The position numbers and the translations under genes are program-made. A DNA stretch of 64,000 bases from Amycolatopsis keratiniphila subsp. keratiniphila (GTDB lineage Bacteria > Actinomycetota > Actinomycetes > Mycobacteriales > Pseudonocardiaceae). The stretch spans positions 104,467-168,466 of the forward strand of contig NZ_LQMT02000037.1 of the NCBI RefSeq assembly GCF_001620365.2. Direction: 5' to 3'. Positions 50,955 to 59,876 of the stretch are shown one piece after another (position 1 is the stretch's first letter; every line of letters begins with the position of its first letter). The notes under the pieces were generated by a model, which made no database searches, was not told where the DNA came from, and saw only the letters and a program-made list of their open reading frames with translations.

Positions 50955-51007
50955 AAGTTGAAGGCATCCTCAAGTTACGGGTATAAGTTGAGGAAGACCT
51001 CAACTTA
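50955..51007. promoter_or_regulatory. Two 22-bp TetR operators
   Basis: The right site, AAGTTGAGG-AAGA-CCTCAACTT (50985-51006), is a perfect palindrome and extends one base pair on each side. The left site, AAGTTGAAG-GCAT-CCTCAAGTT (50955-50976), is the same design with two mismatches. Centres are 30 bp apart, on the same DNA face. Confidence 0.8.
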
Positions 51008-51021
51008 ACTCTGGAGGACAG

Positions 51022-51726
51022 ATGACCAAGACACTCGCGATCTTCGGCGCCGGGCCGGTGCTGGGACTTTCGCTCGCCCGCCGGTTCGGCCGCGAGGGCT
51101 TCCGGATCGCCCTCGTCGCGCGCACCACCGAGAACCTCGACGCGCTCGTCGCCGAACTCGACCGCGACGGCATCGAGGCGAGCGGGTTCGTCGCCGACGT
51201 CTACGAGCCGGTCCAGATCGCGTCCGCCGTCACCGCCATCGGCCGGATCGACGCGGTCGCGTTCAACCCCGGCGGCGGGACCATGGGCGAGGGCATCGTG
51301 CCGGTGCTCGACGTGGCTCCGGAGAACCTCCGGCTCATCCTCGACCGGTTCCTGGTGTCCGCGGTGGCACTCGTGCGGGCCGTCCTGCCGGATATGACCG
51401 AGCGCGGCGAGGGCGCGATCCTGTTCACCGCCGGGCAATCCGGTCTGTACCCGGCGCCGTTCCTCGGCAACGTCGGGATGGCGCAGGCAGCGCTGCGGAA
51501 CTACTTCCACAACCTGAACGCGGTGCTCGCGGAGAAGGGGATCTACGCCGGGGCCGTCAACGTCGGCGCGCTCATCGAGGGCAGCGTGCCGCACCGGGCA
51601 CTCACGGCGAGCCCGATGGACTTCGAGCCTGAAGTGATCCACCCGGACGTCTTCGCCGACGCCTTCTGGAAGCTCTACGCGACGCGCGAAGCTCCCGAAG
51701 CACTGGTGGGGTCTTTCGGGAGGTGA
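51022..51726 (+). CDS. SDR-like protein lacking the catalytic tyrosine
   Basis: A 234-residue Rossmann protein of the SDR superfamily. The nucleotide motif is FGAGPVLGLSLARRFGREG. The region where YxxxK should lie reads LGNVGMAQAALRNYF, with no tyrosine/lysine pair, so classic catalysis is unlikely; such proteins may bind NAD(P) as sensors or act by another route. It is under the divergent TetR, judging from the operators between them. Confidence 0.8.
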   Translation: MTKTLAIFGAGPVLGLSLARRFGREGFRIALVARTTENLDALVAELDRDGIEASGFVADVYEPVQIASAVTAIGRIDAVAFNPGGGTMGEGIVPVLDVAPENLRLILDRFLVSAVALVRAVLPDMTERGEGAILFTAGQSGLYPAPFLGNVGMAQAALRNYFHNLNAVLAEKGIYAGAVNVGALIEGSVPHRALTASPMDFEPEVIHPDVFADAFWKLYATREAPEALVGSFGR

Positions 51727-51825
51727 CCGTCATCCCCACGGGGTACGGCCGGATGTACCACTGTGGACGGATGTGTGCGCCCGCCCCCGTGCCCACAATC
51801 GGGGAAACGGACAAGGGAGGCCCCG

Positions 51826-52389
51826 GTGGGGAAGACGATCGTCGACATCAGCCCGTCGCTGGACGGATACGTGGCGGGCGAAGGCGTCGGTGTGGACGCG
51901 CCGTTCGGGACCGCGGGACAGCGGCTCACCGCGTGGAGCATGGAGGATCCGGACGACGTCGACAAGGCGGCGGCCCGGGTGATGTTCGAGAACACCGGCG
52001 CGTTCGTCATCGGCAGGACGCTGTTCGACGTGGGGATCGGGCTGTGGGGCGAGGACGGGACCTGGGGGATGCCGGTGTACGTCGTCACTCATCGGCCGGG
52101 ACCCGATCTGGTGAAGGGACCGACCCGGTTCTCTTTCGTCACCGGGGTCGAGGAGGCGCTCCGGCGGGCACACGAAACGGCGGCCGGGCGTGACGTCGTG
52201 ATCGCGGGCGGGGCTTCGGTCGTCCAGCAGGCGCTCGCCGGTGGCCACGTCGACGAACTGCGGCTGCACGTCGTGCCGGAGATGGTCGGCGGCGGCACCC
52301 GCTTGTTCGAAGGCGCGAGCCCCGCGTCCCTCGTCCAGGTGAGCGCGGCCGCGGGCAGGGGCGCGGTCCATGTGACCTACCGGGTCTAG
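51826..52389 (+). CDS. RibD C-terminal/dihydrofolate reductase-like protein
   Basis: A 187-residue protein of the DHFR/RibD C-terminal superfamily. Pieces are VDISPSLDGYVAGEGVGVD near the start, GAFVIGRTLFDVGIGLWGE and the C-terminal nucleotide-binding IAGGASVVQQALAGGHVDEL. The GTG at 51826 has AAGGGAGG at good spacing. Many such actinobacterial paralogs have unknown reductase substrates. It ends 1 nt before the convergent response regulator gene. Confidence 0.85.
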   Translation: MGKTIVDISPSLDGYVAGEGVGVDAPFGTAGQRLTAWSMEDPDDVDKAAARVMFENTGAFVIGRTLFDVGIGLWGEDGTWGMPVYVVTHRPGPDLVKGPTRFSFVTGVEEALRRAHETAAGRDVVIAGGASVVQQALAGGHVDELRLHVVPEMVGGGTRLFEGASPASLVQVSAAAGRGAVHVTYRV

Positions 52390-52390
52390 T

Positions 52391-53062
52391 TCACCGGCCG
52401 GGCTCGGGTGGGCTGACCAGGCCGTGCTGATAGGCCATGGCGACCAGCTGAGCCCGGTCGCGCGCGCCGAGTTTGCTCAGCGCGCGGCTGACGTGGGTCT
52501 TGGTCGTCGCCATGCTGATGAACAACCGGTCGGTGATCTCCGCGTTGCTCAGCCCCTCGGCGACGAGCGCGACGATTTCCCGTTCCCGCACGGTGAGTTC
52601 GGCGAACACCGTGTCGTCCACCGTCGCCCGCGCGGGGGTGACGAGCCGCGCGATCAGCCTGCGGGTCAGCCCGGGGGCCAGCAGTTCCTCACCACCCGCC
52701 ACCACCCGGATGCCGTGCAGGAGCTGGGCGGGCGCGGTGTTCTTGAGCAGGAAACCGCTCGCGCCCGCGGTGATGCCCGCGACCGCGTACTCCTCGGTGT
52801 CGAAAGTGGTGAGGATCAGGACGCGGACCGCCGACAGCTCCGGGTTCGCGGTGATGCGCCGGATGCCCTCGATCCCGTCGGTGCCGGGCATCTGCACGTC
52901 CATCAGGACCACATCGGGGCGGAGGCGCTCGGCGAGGGCGGCCGCGGTGGCTCCGTCTCCGGCCTCGCCGACGACCTCCATGTCGTCCTCGGATTCCACC
53001 AGCACCCGGAAACCCGCCCGGACCAGGGACTGGTCGTCGGCGATGAGAACCCGGACGGGCAT
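52391..53062 (-). CDS. NarL/LuxR-family response regulator
   Basis: A 223-residue regulator. The receiver domain has the acidic pair (LIADDQ), the phosphorylation aspartate in DVVLMDVQMPGTDGIEG, and the lysine in SGFLLKNTAP. The C-terminal LuxR HTH has LTVREREIVALVAEGLSNAEITDRLF. The start overlaps the histidine kinase stop by 1 nt (TGATG), so they form a two-component system. Confidence 0.94.
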   Translation of the reverse strand: MPVRVLIADDQSLVRAGFRVLVESEDDMEVVGEAGDGATAAALAERLRPDVVLMDVQMPGTDGIEGIRRITANPELSAVRVLILTTFDTEEYAVAGITAGASGFLLKNTAPAQLLHGIRVVAGGEELLAPGLTRRLIARLVTPARATVDDTVFAELTVREREIVALVAEGLSNAEITDRLFISMATTKTHVSRALSKLGARDRAQLVAMAYQHGLVSPPEPGR

Positions 53063-54180
53063 CAGTGGTCCTCCGCACGAGTGGGGAGCGTGACGGTGAC
53101 CTCGAAGGTCTCACCGGTCCGCGAAGCGTGCAGGGTCCCGCCCAAAGCCTCGGCCCGCGAGCGCAGTCCGGTGATCCCGTTGCCACCGGTGGGAGATGGG
53201 GCGCTTTCGCCCGCTCCGTCGTTGCGAACCCCGATCTCCAGCACGTCGTCACCATAGAGCAGACAGACCCGGATCGACGTCGGCCGCGCGTGCCGCCGCG
53301 CGTTGGTCAGCGCTTCCTGCACGGTCCGGAACGCGGCCAGGTCCACCCTCGGCGGCAAGGAGCGGCGTTCGCCCCGCACCACCAGTTCCACCTGGACACC
53401 GGTCGCCCTCGTCACGTCCAGCAGGGTCTCCAGCCGGGCGAGGCCGCCACGGTCGGCCGCGGTCCCGTCGACGCGAAGCATGCCGAGCAGCGCTTGGACC
53501 TCGGCGAGCCCCTCGTCGCTGATCGTCTTGATGGTGCGCAGCGCGGCCGCGCCCTGGTCCGGGTTCCGTTCCAGCACATGGGTCGCGACGCCGGCCTGCA
53601 CGCTGATCGTCACCATGGTGTGGCCGACCACGTCGTGCAGTTCGCGGGCGATCTCCAGCCGCTGTTCGGTTTCCCGCAACCGCAGCCGCAGTGCCTCTTC
53701 CCGCGCGCCCTTGGCGTACGCGCGGTGGTAGTGGACGGCGGAACCGAGCGCCACCGCGGCCAGTTCCAGCGAAAGCGCGTTCACCGCCCGGTCGTCGAAC
53801 CACGCCACGCCGAGGGTGCCGTGCACCACGACGGTGGACACCGCGGCGGTGACCGCCCAGGCCGCCGCGCCGAGCCGCCAGCCGCGTTCGGCCGCGACGG
53901 TGTAGCAGGCGATGAGCGCCGCCACGGTGATCAGCCTGCCGGGGAAGTCGAGGACGAACCACGCCGCGACGACCGCGTTGACGGCCACCAGCACCCCGAA
54001 CGGGAAGATCCGGCGTGCGGTGATCAGCGCGGCCAGCAGGACGATCAGGACGGCACCGGCCGGGCCGAGCGTTCCTTCCGGTCCGCTCGGCCCGATCCGC
54101 GTCACCGCCGAGACGGCCACGAGCGCCGCGACGCCGATCCCGGTCGCGGTCTCGGCGGTCGTGGGTCGTCTCACGCTCAT
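53062..54180 (-). CDS. Sensor histidine kinase (DesK/NarX-like)
   Basis: A 372-residue kinase with several N-terminal membrane helices (about residues 10-150, including VLIVLLAALITARRIFPFGVL), a HisKA_3 dimerisation domain with the phospho-histidine in ARELHDVVGHTM, and a HATPase domain with GNGITGLRSRAEALGG. The ATG at 54180 has AGAGGTCC upstream. It pairs with the next gene. The gene upstream, encoding a secreted protein, is only 16 nt away, so all three may be one transcript. Confidence 0.92.
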   Translation of the reverse strand: MSVRRPTTAETATGIGVAALVAVSAVTRIGPSGPEGTLGPAGAVLIVLLAALITARRIFPFGVLVAVNAVVAAWFVLDFPGRLITVAALIACYTVAAERGWRLGAAAWAVTAAVSTVVVHGTLGVAWFDDRAVNALSLELAAVALGSAVHYHRAYAKGAREEALRLRLRETEQRLEIARELHDVVGHTMVTISVQAGVATHVLERNPDQGAAALRTIKTISDEGLAEVQALLGMLRVDGTAADRGGLARLETLLDVTRATGVQVELVVRGERRSLPPRVDLAAFRTVQEALTNARRHARPTSIRVCLLYGDDVLEIGVRNDGAGESAPSPTGGNGITGLRSRAEALGGTLHASRTGETFEVTVTLPTRAEDH

Positions 54181-54196
54181 CAGGACCTCTGTGATG

Positions 54197-55018
54197 TCAG
54201 GCAACGCGCACCAGGGCACGTGCGCCGCGCAGCGCCAGCGGTTCCCCGGTGCGCAGGTCGCGCACCCAGGTGACCAGCGCGTACTCGCCGGGAGGGAGCG
54301 CCGTGGTGAGTATCGCCGAACGCCACGGCGACAGCGGCACGACCCCCGTCGGCCTGCCGGTGAACGGGCTCGGCCCGGTGCGGGAGAAGAAGGCGTCGAG
54401 GTCGGCGAGCGCGGTCCCCGGCCGCACCGGCAGCAGCATGGCTTCGGTGAACTGGCCGGACGCGTTGAGCACGAACACCGGCGCACCGGACGTGAGGGAA
54501 CGCGGCGCGAGGAATCCGTCGTCGGTCGCGATGATCGCCGCCGTCGCCTTGGCCGCTTTCGGCGACGTCCCCGGGCCGATCCGCAGCGGCCGGATCCGTG
54601 AGAGGAAGTCCGGCTCGGCGACGTCACGGAAATCCACCAGGTGGTAGTCACCCGGGGACACGGCGATCTCGGCCGCCGCCGGGACGGCGCCCACGGCGAC
54701 ACCGCCGAACATCTCGGCGTCGGCGGTGACGGCCCTGCCACCCGCCATCGCGTCGGCGGGGTCGTCAGACATCGCCTGTTTCAGGTGCGCCGTATAGGTT
54801 TCGAGTGCGACTCCCGGGCGCAGCCGCACCAGGCCCACCCACGCGCCCGCCGGATCTTCCGACCGCACCGACAGGGTGAGGACGCCCGCGCGGACGATCG
54901 ACGGTGCGGTGAAACCCGCTTGGGTGACGGTGAGATCCAGTCCGCCCGGCTCGGCCAGCGCGGGTGAACCGGTCAGGAAAGCGGCGACGGCGATCGCCGT
55001 CGTGACGAGTTTTCTCAT
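54197..55018 (-). CDS. Secreted protein of unknown function, upstream of two-component system
   Basis: A 273-residue secreted protein. The signal peptide (MRKLVTTAIAVAAFLTGSPALA) spans about 22 residues. The rest is beta-rich with two similar halves, each with a pattern like GDYHLVDFRDVAEPDFL and GEYALVTWVRDLRTGEPL. This resembles cupredoxin-like or Ig-like folds but no copper ligands are visible. It lies 16 nt from the kinase gene, in the same direction, and may be its sensory partner. Confidence 0.72.
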   Translation of the reverse strand: MRKLVTTAIAVAAFLTGSPALAEPGGLDLTVTQAGFTAPSIVRAGVLTLSVRSEDPAGAWVGLVRLRPGVALETYTAHLKQAMSDDPADAMAGGRAVTADAEMFGGVAVGAVPAAAEIAVSPGDYHLVDFRDVAEPDFLSRIRPLRIGPGTSPKAAKATAAIIATDDGFLAPRSLTSGAPVFVLNASGQFTEAMLLPVRPGTALADLDAFFSRTGPSPFTGRPTGVVPLSPWRSAILTTALPPGEYALVTWVRDLRTGEPLALRGARALVRVA

Positions 55019-55172
55019 GGTGGCGACTCTGGCCGAGCCCGCCCCGGCGCGCGTCCGCCCTCGACGGGCAAAGGGGCTACCGCACCGGGATGACGTACCG
55101 CGCCGGTCGGATATCCCGGATTACCGTTCCCGGCCGACGCGCCGGGCGCCCGCTCGCCGAGATCATCGCGTC

Positions 55173-56645
55173 ATGGACCGACGTTCCTTCTTGAAGCTCG
55201 GCGCGCTCGTGGCCGCCGGTACCGTCGTCGCGGGCTGTTCGGCGGAAACGGCCCATCGGCCGGGAGCGTTCGCCAACCGCCTGCGGGTGCCGCCACTGCT
55301 GTCGCCGGATCCGGACGCCTCCGGTATCCGCCGGTTCGAGCTCACCCTCCGCCCGGGAAGCACCGAACTGATCCCGGGCCTGCGGGCGAGCACGTGGGGC
55401 ATCAACGGCGACCACCTCGGCCCGACGCTCCGCATGCGCCGCGGCGACCGGGTGGCGATGGCCGTCACCAACCGGATCGGTGAGCCGACCACGCTGCACT
55501 GGCACGGGATGCGCCTGCCGGCGCGGATGGACGGCGGTCCACATCAGACGATCGCTCCGGGCGCGACCTGGCGTCCGGAATGGACGATCGACCAGCCCGC
55601 CGCCACCGGCTGGTACCACCCGCATCCGCACGAACAGACCGCCCGCCACGTCTATCGCGGCCTGGCGGGGATGATCCAGATCGTGGACCCCGAGGCGGAC
55701 GCGGCCGGTCTGCCGTCGGACTACGGCGTGGACGACATCCCCCTGATCCTCCAGGACAAGCGGCTCGACTCGGACGGACAGCTCGTGGAGGACTTCGGCG
55801 GCACCTTCGGGTTGATCGGCGACACGATCCTGGTCAACGGCACGTTCGATCCGTTCGCCGAGGTGCCCGCCGGCCGGATCCGGTTCCGGGTGCTGAACGC
55901 GTCGAACGCCCGGATCTACTTCCTCGAATTCGCCGACGGCCGCGAGTTCCACGTGATCGGCACCGACGGCGGCCTCCTGCCCGGCCCGGCGGCCGTCCGG
56001 CGGGCGGTGCTCAGCCCCGGCGAACGGCTGGAGATCGTCGCCTCCTTCGCTCCCGGGGAGCAGGTGGTGCTCCGGAGCGTCGGCGAGCGGACCGACGCGG
56101 CGACGGACATCGAGGAGGGCGACTTCGATCTGCTCAAGATCATCGCGGCGGGACCGCGACGGGACGCGTCACCGTTGCCCGCGCGGCTCTCCTCGGCCGC
56201 CTTGCCCGAGGCACCACCGGGCGCCCGCGTCCGGCGCATGACGCTGACCGGTTCGGAGATCAACGGCAAGGACATGGACATGACGCGGATCGACGAGGTC
56301 GTCCCGGCGGGCGCGCGCGAGATCTGGGAGATCCACAACACGACCTACACGCACAACTTCCACATCCACGAGGTCGCGTTCCGCGTTCTCGAGATCAACG
56401 GCGCGCCGCCGCCCGCCTATCTGAGCGGCCCCAAGGACACCGTCTACGTGCCGAAGGAGGCCACCGTGAAACTCGCCGTCGAATTCGGGCGCCACGCGGA
56501 TCCGGCGGCGCCCTACATGTACCACTGCCACATCCTGCGCCACGAGGACAAAGGGATGATGGGCCAGTTCGTCATCGTCGCCCCCGGCACCGAAGACAGC
56601 GTGTCACGGCTGCTTCCGATGCCGGGCCACGACCACGGCGGATGA
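55173..56645 (+). CDS. Multicopper oxidase, Tat-exported lipoprotein
   Basis: A 490-residue multicopper oxidase. The N-terminus has the Tat motif RRSFLK and a lipobox-like AGC (Cys22), so it should be anchored outside the cell. The copper ligands are visible: HWHG at about 109-112, HPHPH near 149, HNFHIHEVAF and the type 1 site HCHILRHEDKGMM from His451. Such enzymes oxidise phenols or metal ions such as Cu(I) with oxygen. It converges on the RidA gene with a 1-nt gap. Confidence 0.92.
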   Translation: MDRRSFLKLGALVAAGTVVAGCSAETAHRPGAFANRLRVPPLLSPDPDASGIRRFELTLRPGSTELIPGLRASTWGINGDHLGPTLRMRRGDRVAMAVTNRIGEPTTLHWHGMRLPARMDGGPHQTIAPGATWRPEWTIDQPAATGWYHPHPHEQTARHVYRGLAGMIQIVDPEADAAGLPSDYGVDDIPLILQDKRLDSDGQLVEDFGGTFGLIGDTILVNGTFDPFAEVPAGRIRFRVLNASNARIYFLEFADGREFHVIGTDGGLLPGPAAVRRAVLSPGERLEIVASFAPGEQVVLRSVGERTDAATDIEEGDFDLLKIIAAGPRRDASPLPARLSSAALPEAPPGARVRRMTLTGSEINGKDMDMTRIDEVVPAGAREIWEIHNTTYTHNFHIHEVAFRVLEINGAPPPAYLSGPKDTVYVPKEATVKLAVEFGRHADPAAPYMYHCHILRHEDKGMMGQFVIVAPGTEDSVSRLLPMPGHDHGG

Positions 56646-56646
56646 G

Positions 56647-57024
56647 CTACTTCTCGATGGCGTAGGCCTCGATCTCGACCTTCATCTTCGGGTCGAGCAA
56701 CGCCGACACCTCGACCATGGTGGCCGCGGGCAGCACGTCGCCGAAGGCTTCCCGGTGCGCCCGCGCCACCAGGTCGGCGTCCTTGATGTCGGTGACGTAG
56801 GTGACCGTGCGGACCACCGCGACCATGCTCGAGCCGGCGTCCCGCAGCGCCGCCTCGATGATCGAAAGCACGGCCACCGCCTGCTCGTACGCGTCACCCG
56901 AGCGGGCGGGCTCGCGCGCCGTGGTCCCGGAAACGTGGATGTGCTCGCCGACGCGCACCGCCCGGCTGTAGCCGAAGACCGTCTCGTAGTCGCCGCCGGA
57001 GGAGATGTTCACCCGTTCAGTCAT
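56647..57024 (-). CDS. RidA family protein (reactive imine deaminase-like)
   Basis: A 125-residue RidA/YjgF-type protein. The pattern FGYSRAVRVGEHIHVSGTTA and the C-terminal ATMVEVSALLDPKMKVEIEAYA are typical, but the arginine found in strict RidA enzymes (usually near the C-terminus) is replaced by LDPKM, which suggests a Rid subgroup other than RidA proper. The ATG at 57024 starts the conserved part. Confidence 0.85.
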   Translation of the reverse strand: MTERVNISSGGDYETVFGYSRAVRVGEHIHVSGTTAREPARSGDAYEQAVAVLSIIEAALRDAGSSMVAVVRTVTYVTDIKDADLVARAHREAFGDVLPAATMVEVSALLDPKMKVEIEAYAIEK

Positions 57025-57040
57025 GACCCGAACGAAATCA

Positions 57041-57080
57041 CAGGCGGCCCTGTCCCGGAACACCGGTACAGGGCCGCCTG
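57041..57080. terminator. Terminator hairpin of the type VII-associated operon
   Basis: Arms CAGGCGGCCCTGT and ACAGGGCCGCCTG (13 bp, perfect) enclose CCGG-AACA-CCGG. It lies 4 nt past the stop of the large WTG protein gene and upstream of ridA. Confidence 0.8.
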
Positions 57081-57084
57081 CCCC

Positions 57085-58344
57085 TTACTGCTCTTCCTTG
57101 TCCTCCGGCGGTGTCTCTTTCGCGGCGGGCGGGATGGCCTTCGTCAACTCGACGACGGTCTTCCCCGCCATGCCCGAGGCGCCGTAGGTCGGGTCGCTGA
57201 GGATTTTGAGCCCGGCTTCGAGCTTTCCGAGCGCGTCCGCCGCCTTGGGGAACCTCGTTTTCAGATCGCCGATCGGGAAGCTGCTCCAGTAGTCGTACCG
57301 CTCCAAGATCTTCTTGGCGTCGGGATGCCCCTCCAACTCCTTCGCCAGCTTCTCGCGCACCACCCTCGGGGGTATGTCGCCGAGCTTCTCCGGTTTGGGC
57401 TTCGGAGCGTCGGGCGTCGCGTCCGGAGTGCTGTCGCCCGGCTTCGGGGGCGGGCCTTCGATCGGCTTCTTGCCACCGGGCATCGGTGTCCCGCCACCGG
57501 GTTTCGGCTTGGGCAGGGTGATCTTGCCGCCGCCGAGGGTCAGCTTGACGACGTCGTCGGCCGCGCCGCGGGTCTTCGCCAGGATCTTGAGCATCTCGGC
57601 GAGCTTCTTGGCGACGTCGGCGATCTGCTTGGCGATCTTGGCGATCGCCACCGCGACCGTGCTCATGATGGAGGTGATCGCCGCGATGATCGAACCGCCG
57701 AAGGTGACCGGCGCCAGTGCCACCGCGACGATCGCCGCCTTGAGGATGCCTGCCAGCGTCATGGCGATGATGTCGCGGACGATGCCGCGGACCGCGCCGA
57801 TGACGGCGCCGGCGATCCCCATCTGCTTGCCCGCGAATTCGATGTATCCGGCGAGCGCGTCGATCTGGGCGGCGACGCCTTCCATGTCGGCGCGGAAGGT
57901 GTCGGCGGCCTCGCCCGTCCACTTCTCCGTGAACTTGGCGGTGGCGGCGGCGTGGTCCTTCGCCCACTCCCGCACCTCCGCGCCCTCTTTGTAGATCGCC
58001 GTCTTGGCCGCCTCGATGCCCTTCGGGTCTCCCAGCAGGAAGTCCAACGGCCAGCGGAAGATGACGATGTGCTCGATCAGCCAGCCGATCCCGGCGGTGA
58101 GCAGCGATCCGATCGGATCGGCGACCATGCCGAGGATCTCGATCGCCATCCCCGCCGAGGCCAGTCCGATGCTGAGGCTGTCCCCTTCGTCGACGGCCTT
58201 CTTCAGCGAGAACGCGGAATCGAAGAAGCCCGCGCCCGTGGTGTCGCCGCTGCCCGCGAGGAAGCTGTTCTTCTCGTCCTTGAAGTCGCCGGCCTTGGTG
58301 CCGGTGTTGTTCCCGAAATCGTTGCGGTGGTACTCGTCGCTCAC
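57085..58344 (-). CDS. Putative type VII secretion substrate with WTG motif
   Basis: A 419-residue protein with no recognised enzyme domain. Residues about 65-110 and 175-235 are hydrophobic, and WTG at 142-144 in KFTEKWTGEAADTFRADME matches the WxG turn of WXG100-type helical hairpins. A Pro/Lys-rich linker (276-320) leads to a distinct C-terminal domain (321-419) with KLAKELEGHPDAKKILERYD, which could be a toxin or anchoring domain. The GTG at 58344 overlaps the WXG-like gene stop. This layout is typical of large ESX substrates in Pseudonocardiaceae. Confidence 0.72.
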   Translation of the reverse strand: MSDEYHRNDFGNNTGTKAGDFKDEKNSFLAGSGDTTGAGFFDSAFSLKKAVDEGDSLSIGLASAGMAIEILGMVADPIGSLLTAGIGWLIEHIVIFRWPLDFLLGDPKGIEAAKTAIYKEGAEVREWAKDHAAATAKFTEKWTGEAADTFRADMEGVAAQIDALAGYIEFAGKQMGIAGAVIGAVRGIVRDIIAMTLAGILKAAIVAVALAPVTFGGSIIAAITSIMSTVAVAIAKIAKQIADVAKKLAEMLKILAKTRGAADDVVKLTLGGGKITLPKPKPGGGTPMPGGKKPIEGPPPKPGDSTPDATPDAPKPKPEKLGDIPPRVVREKLAKELEGHPDAKKILERYDYWSSFPIGDLKTRFPKAADALGKLEAGLKILSDPTYGASGMAGKTVVELTKAIPPAAKETPPEDKEEQ

Positions 58345-58673
58345 TTGACCTTCACCTCGTCGATCCCCTTGCCGGCTTCGGTGATCAGCCTCTCGGTCTC
58401 CTCCTCGTTGGCGTTGTACCGCTTCGCCGCCTCGCGCACCCTGTCCGAGAACTCCTGCACGTTCTCCGAGTACTTGTTCAGCTGGTCCCGCGCCTTCCCG
58501 CAGTGCATGCTCGCGCCGGCGCCGTAGATCTGGCCGCCGAAGATGCCGAAGATGCCGGGGTCCGCCACGCAACTGCCCACCATGTCGGCGCTCTTGCGCA
58601 GCGCGTCCTCGAGTCTGCCGAGGTGACCGGTGAACTCGGTCATGTCCTCCGTCTTGACACCGAATCCGGTCAC
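58341..58673 (-). CDS. WXG100/EspC-like type VII secretion protein
   Basis: A 110-residue helical protein. It has the start of ESX-type partner proteins (VKTEDMTEFTGHLGRLEDAL), a central Gly-rich turn IFGGQIYGAGAS in place of WxG, and a second helix ending in RYNANEEETERLI. It is probably exported with the larger WTG protein. The GTG at 58673 overlaps the YbaB-like stop and its own stop overlaps the next gene, so three genes are coupled. Confidence 0.75.
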   Translation of the reverse strand: MTGFGVKTEDMTEFTGHLGRLEDALRKSADMVGSCVADPGIFGIFGGQIYGAGASMHCGKARDQLNKYSENVQEFSDRVREAAKRYNANEEETERLITEAGKGIDEVKVK

Positions 58674-59230
58674 CAGGGGCTCATTTCATCGTCGTCGGGG
58701 GAGGCCGGTCGCCGGGTTCGCGGCGCCGGTGGGTTCGGCGGCCGCACGGGGCGGCCGGGCTGCGGCGGGCCCGCCTGCGGAGGTGGCGGCGGCCGGTACC
58801 CCGCCTGAGGACGCGGCGGCTCGTTGTGCGCCTCGGGGGCCCACTTGTCCTGTTCCGGCTCGTCCGGCGTCTCGTCCTCGACCTTGGGCAGGAACGTGCG
58901 GACCAACTGGGCGGCCTCGTCTTCGCCGTTGATCTCGGTGTAGGACTCGGTGACCTTCTCGACGGTCTTGCGCTGGGCCTGGCGCACCGTCTGCATGACC
59001 AGCGAGGAGAGCCGCGCGGGCCCCAGCGAGGTGGCCCGGTTGCCGAACTCGATGGCGCTCAGCGAACCGTTGGCCTCGACCGTCACCGTCACCGAGCCGT
59101 CGGGGGAGGTCACCGTGGACGCCGAGGCGGTGAACGCGGCCGTCAGTGCTTGGGCCTTTTCCTCGAGTTTCCTGGCCTCTCGCTCCAGAAGGAGTGCGAA
59201 GTCCTCACCTGCGTCGAAATTGGGTTGCAT
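58670..59230 (-). CDS. YbaB/EbfC-family DNA-binding-like protein with Pro-rich tail
   Basis: A 186-residue protein. The first 110 residues fit the YbaB/EbfC fold (SVTVTVEANGSLSAIEFG, LSSLVMQTVRQAQ). The last 60 residues are Pro/Gly-rich and disordered. YbaB proteins bind DNA, but the members placed ahead of WXG100 genes in this family are common in type VII-linked operons with unknown role. The ATG at 59230 is chosen; upstream in-frame sequence is unconserved. Confidence 0.8.
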   Translation of the reverse strand: MQPNFDAGEDFALLLEREARKLEEKAQALTAAFTASASTVTSPDGSVTVTVEANGSLSAIEFGNRATSLGPARLSSLVMQTVRQAQRKTVEKVTESYTEINGEDEAAQLVRTFLPKVEDETPDEPEQDKWAPEAHNEPPRPQAGYRPPPPPQAGPPQPGRPVRPPNPPAPRTRRPASPDDDEMSPW

Positions 59231-59389
59231 GCGTCGCCTTGGCTCGATGGGCTGGGTCGCGATTCGGGGAAATTGCGAGAGGTCGCGAGGTGGATCGCCC
59301 GTATCGTTACCACCGGACGTGCACCGGGACAAGCCGGATGATCAGAGAGTGCCCGAAAGTGCCTCCGGGGTGGCGGATCGGGGCAGGCG

Positions 59390-59851
59390 ATGGAAAACGG
59401 GCCGGTCGTGCGGGACGCGGATCGCGACGACGTCATGGCCATCTGCCGCTTCGGCGAGGAGCACGTCCGCGAGCACTACGCTCCGTTGATCGGCGAGGCA
59501 GAGGCCGCGCGGCAGGTGCGGATGTGGTGGAACACGACGAACATCGCCGGGGCCGTCGCCCGCGGTGCGGTCGTGGTCGCCGACGACAGCGGGCGCCTGG
59601 CCGGCGTCGGGCAGGGCGGTCTCGACGGCGATGAGCAAGTGATCCGCAAGCTGTACACGCTTCCTCGGCATCGCGGATTGGGCTCGCGATTGCTCGAAGT
59701 CCTCATCGGACGGTTGCCCGCAGACGTCGGGCGGGTGTACGCCGAGCATCTTTTGGCGGACGAATCCGCGGGACTCTTCTTCGAGCGCGAGGGTTTCACG
59801 GTGGAACGGATCGAGCCGGGTGGCGTCGTTCGGCGGGTCCGGGGCAAGTGA
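59390..59851 (+). CDS. GNAT-family N-acetyltransferase
   Basis: A 153-residue GNAT protein. The acetyl-CoA site is KLYTLPRHRGLGSRLLEVLIG and the C-terminal pattern SAGLFFEREGFTVE fits the fold. The ATG at 59390 is preceded by a GGGGCAGG stretch. Substrate unknown. It is divergent from the type VII-linked operon. Confidence 0.85.
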   Translation: MENGPVVRDADRDDVMAICRFGEEHVREHYAPLIGEAEAARQVRMWWNTTNIAGAVARGAVVVADDSGRLAGVGQGGLDGDEQVIRKLYTLPRHRGLGSRLLEVLIGRLPADVGRVYAEHLLADESAGLFFEREGFTVERIEPGGVVRRVRGK

Positions 59852-59876
59852 GCCCGGCCCCGCCCGGACGTCCCCG

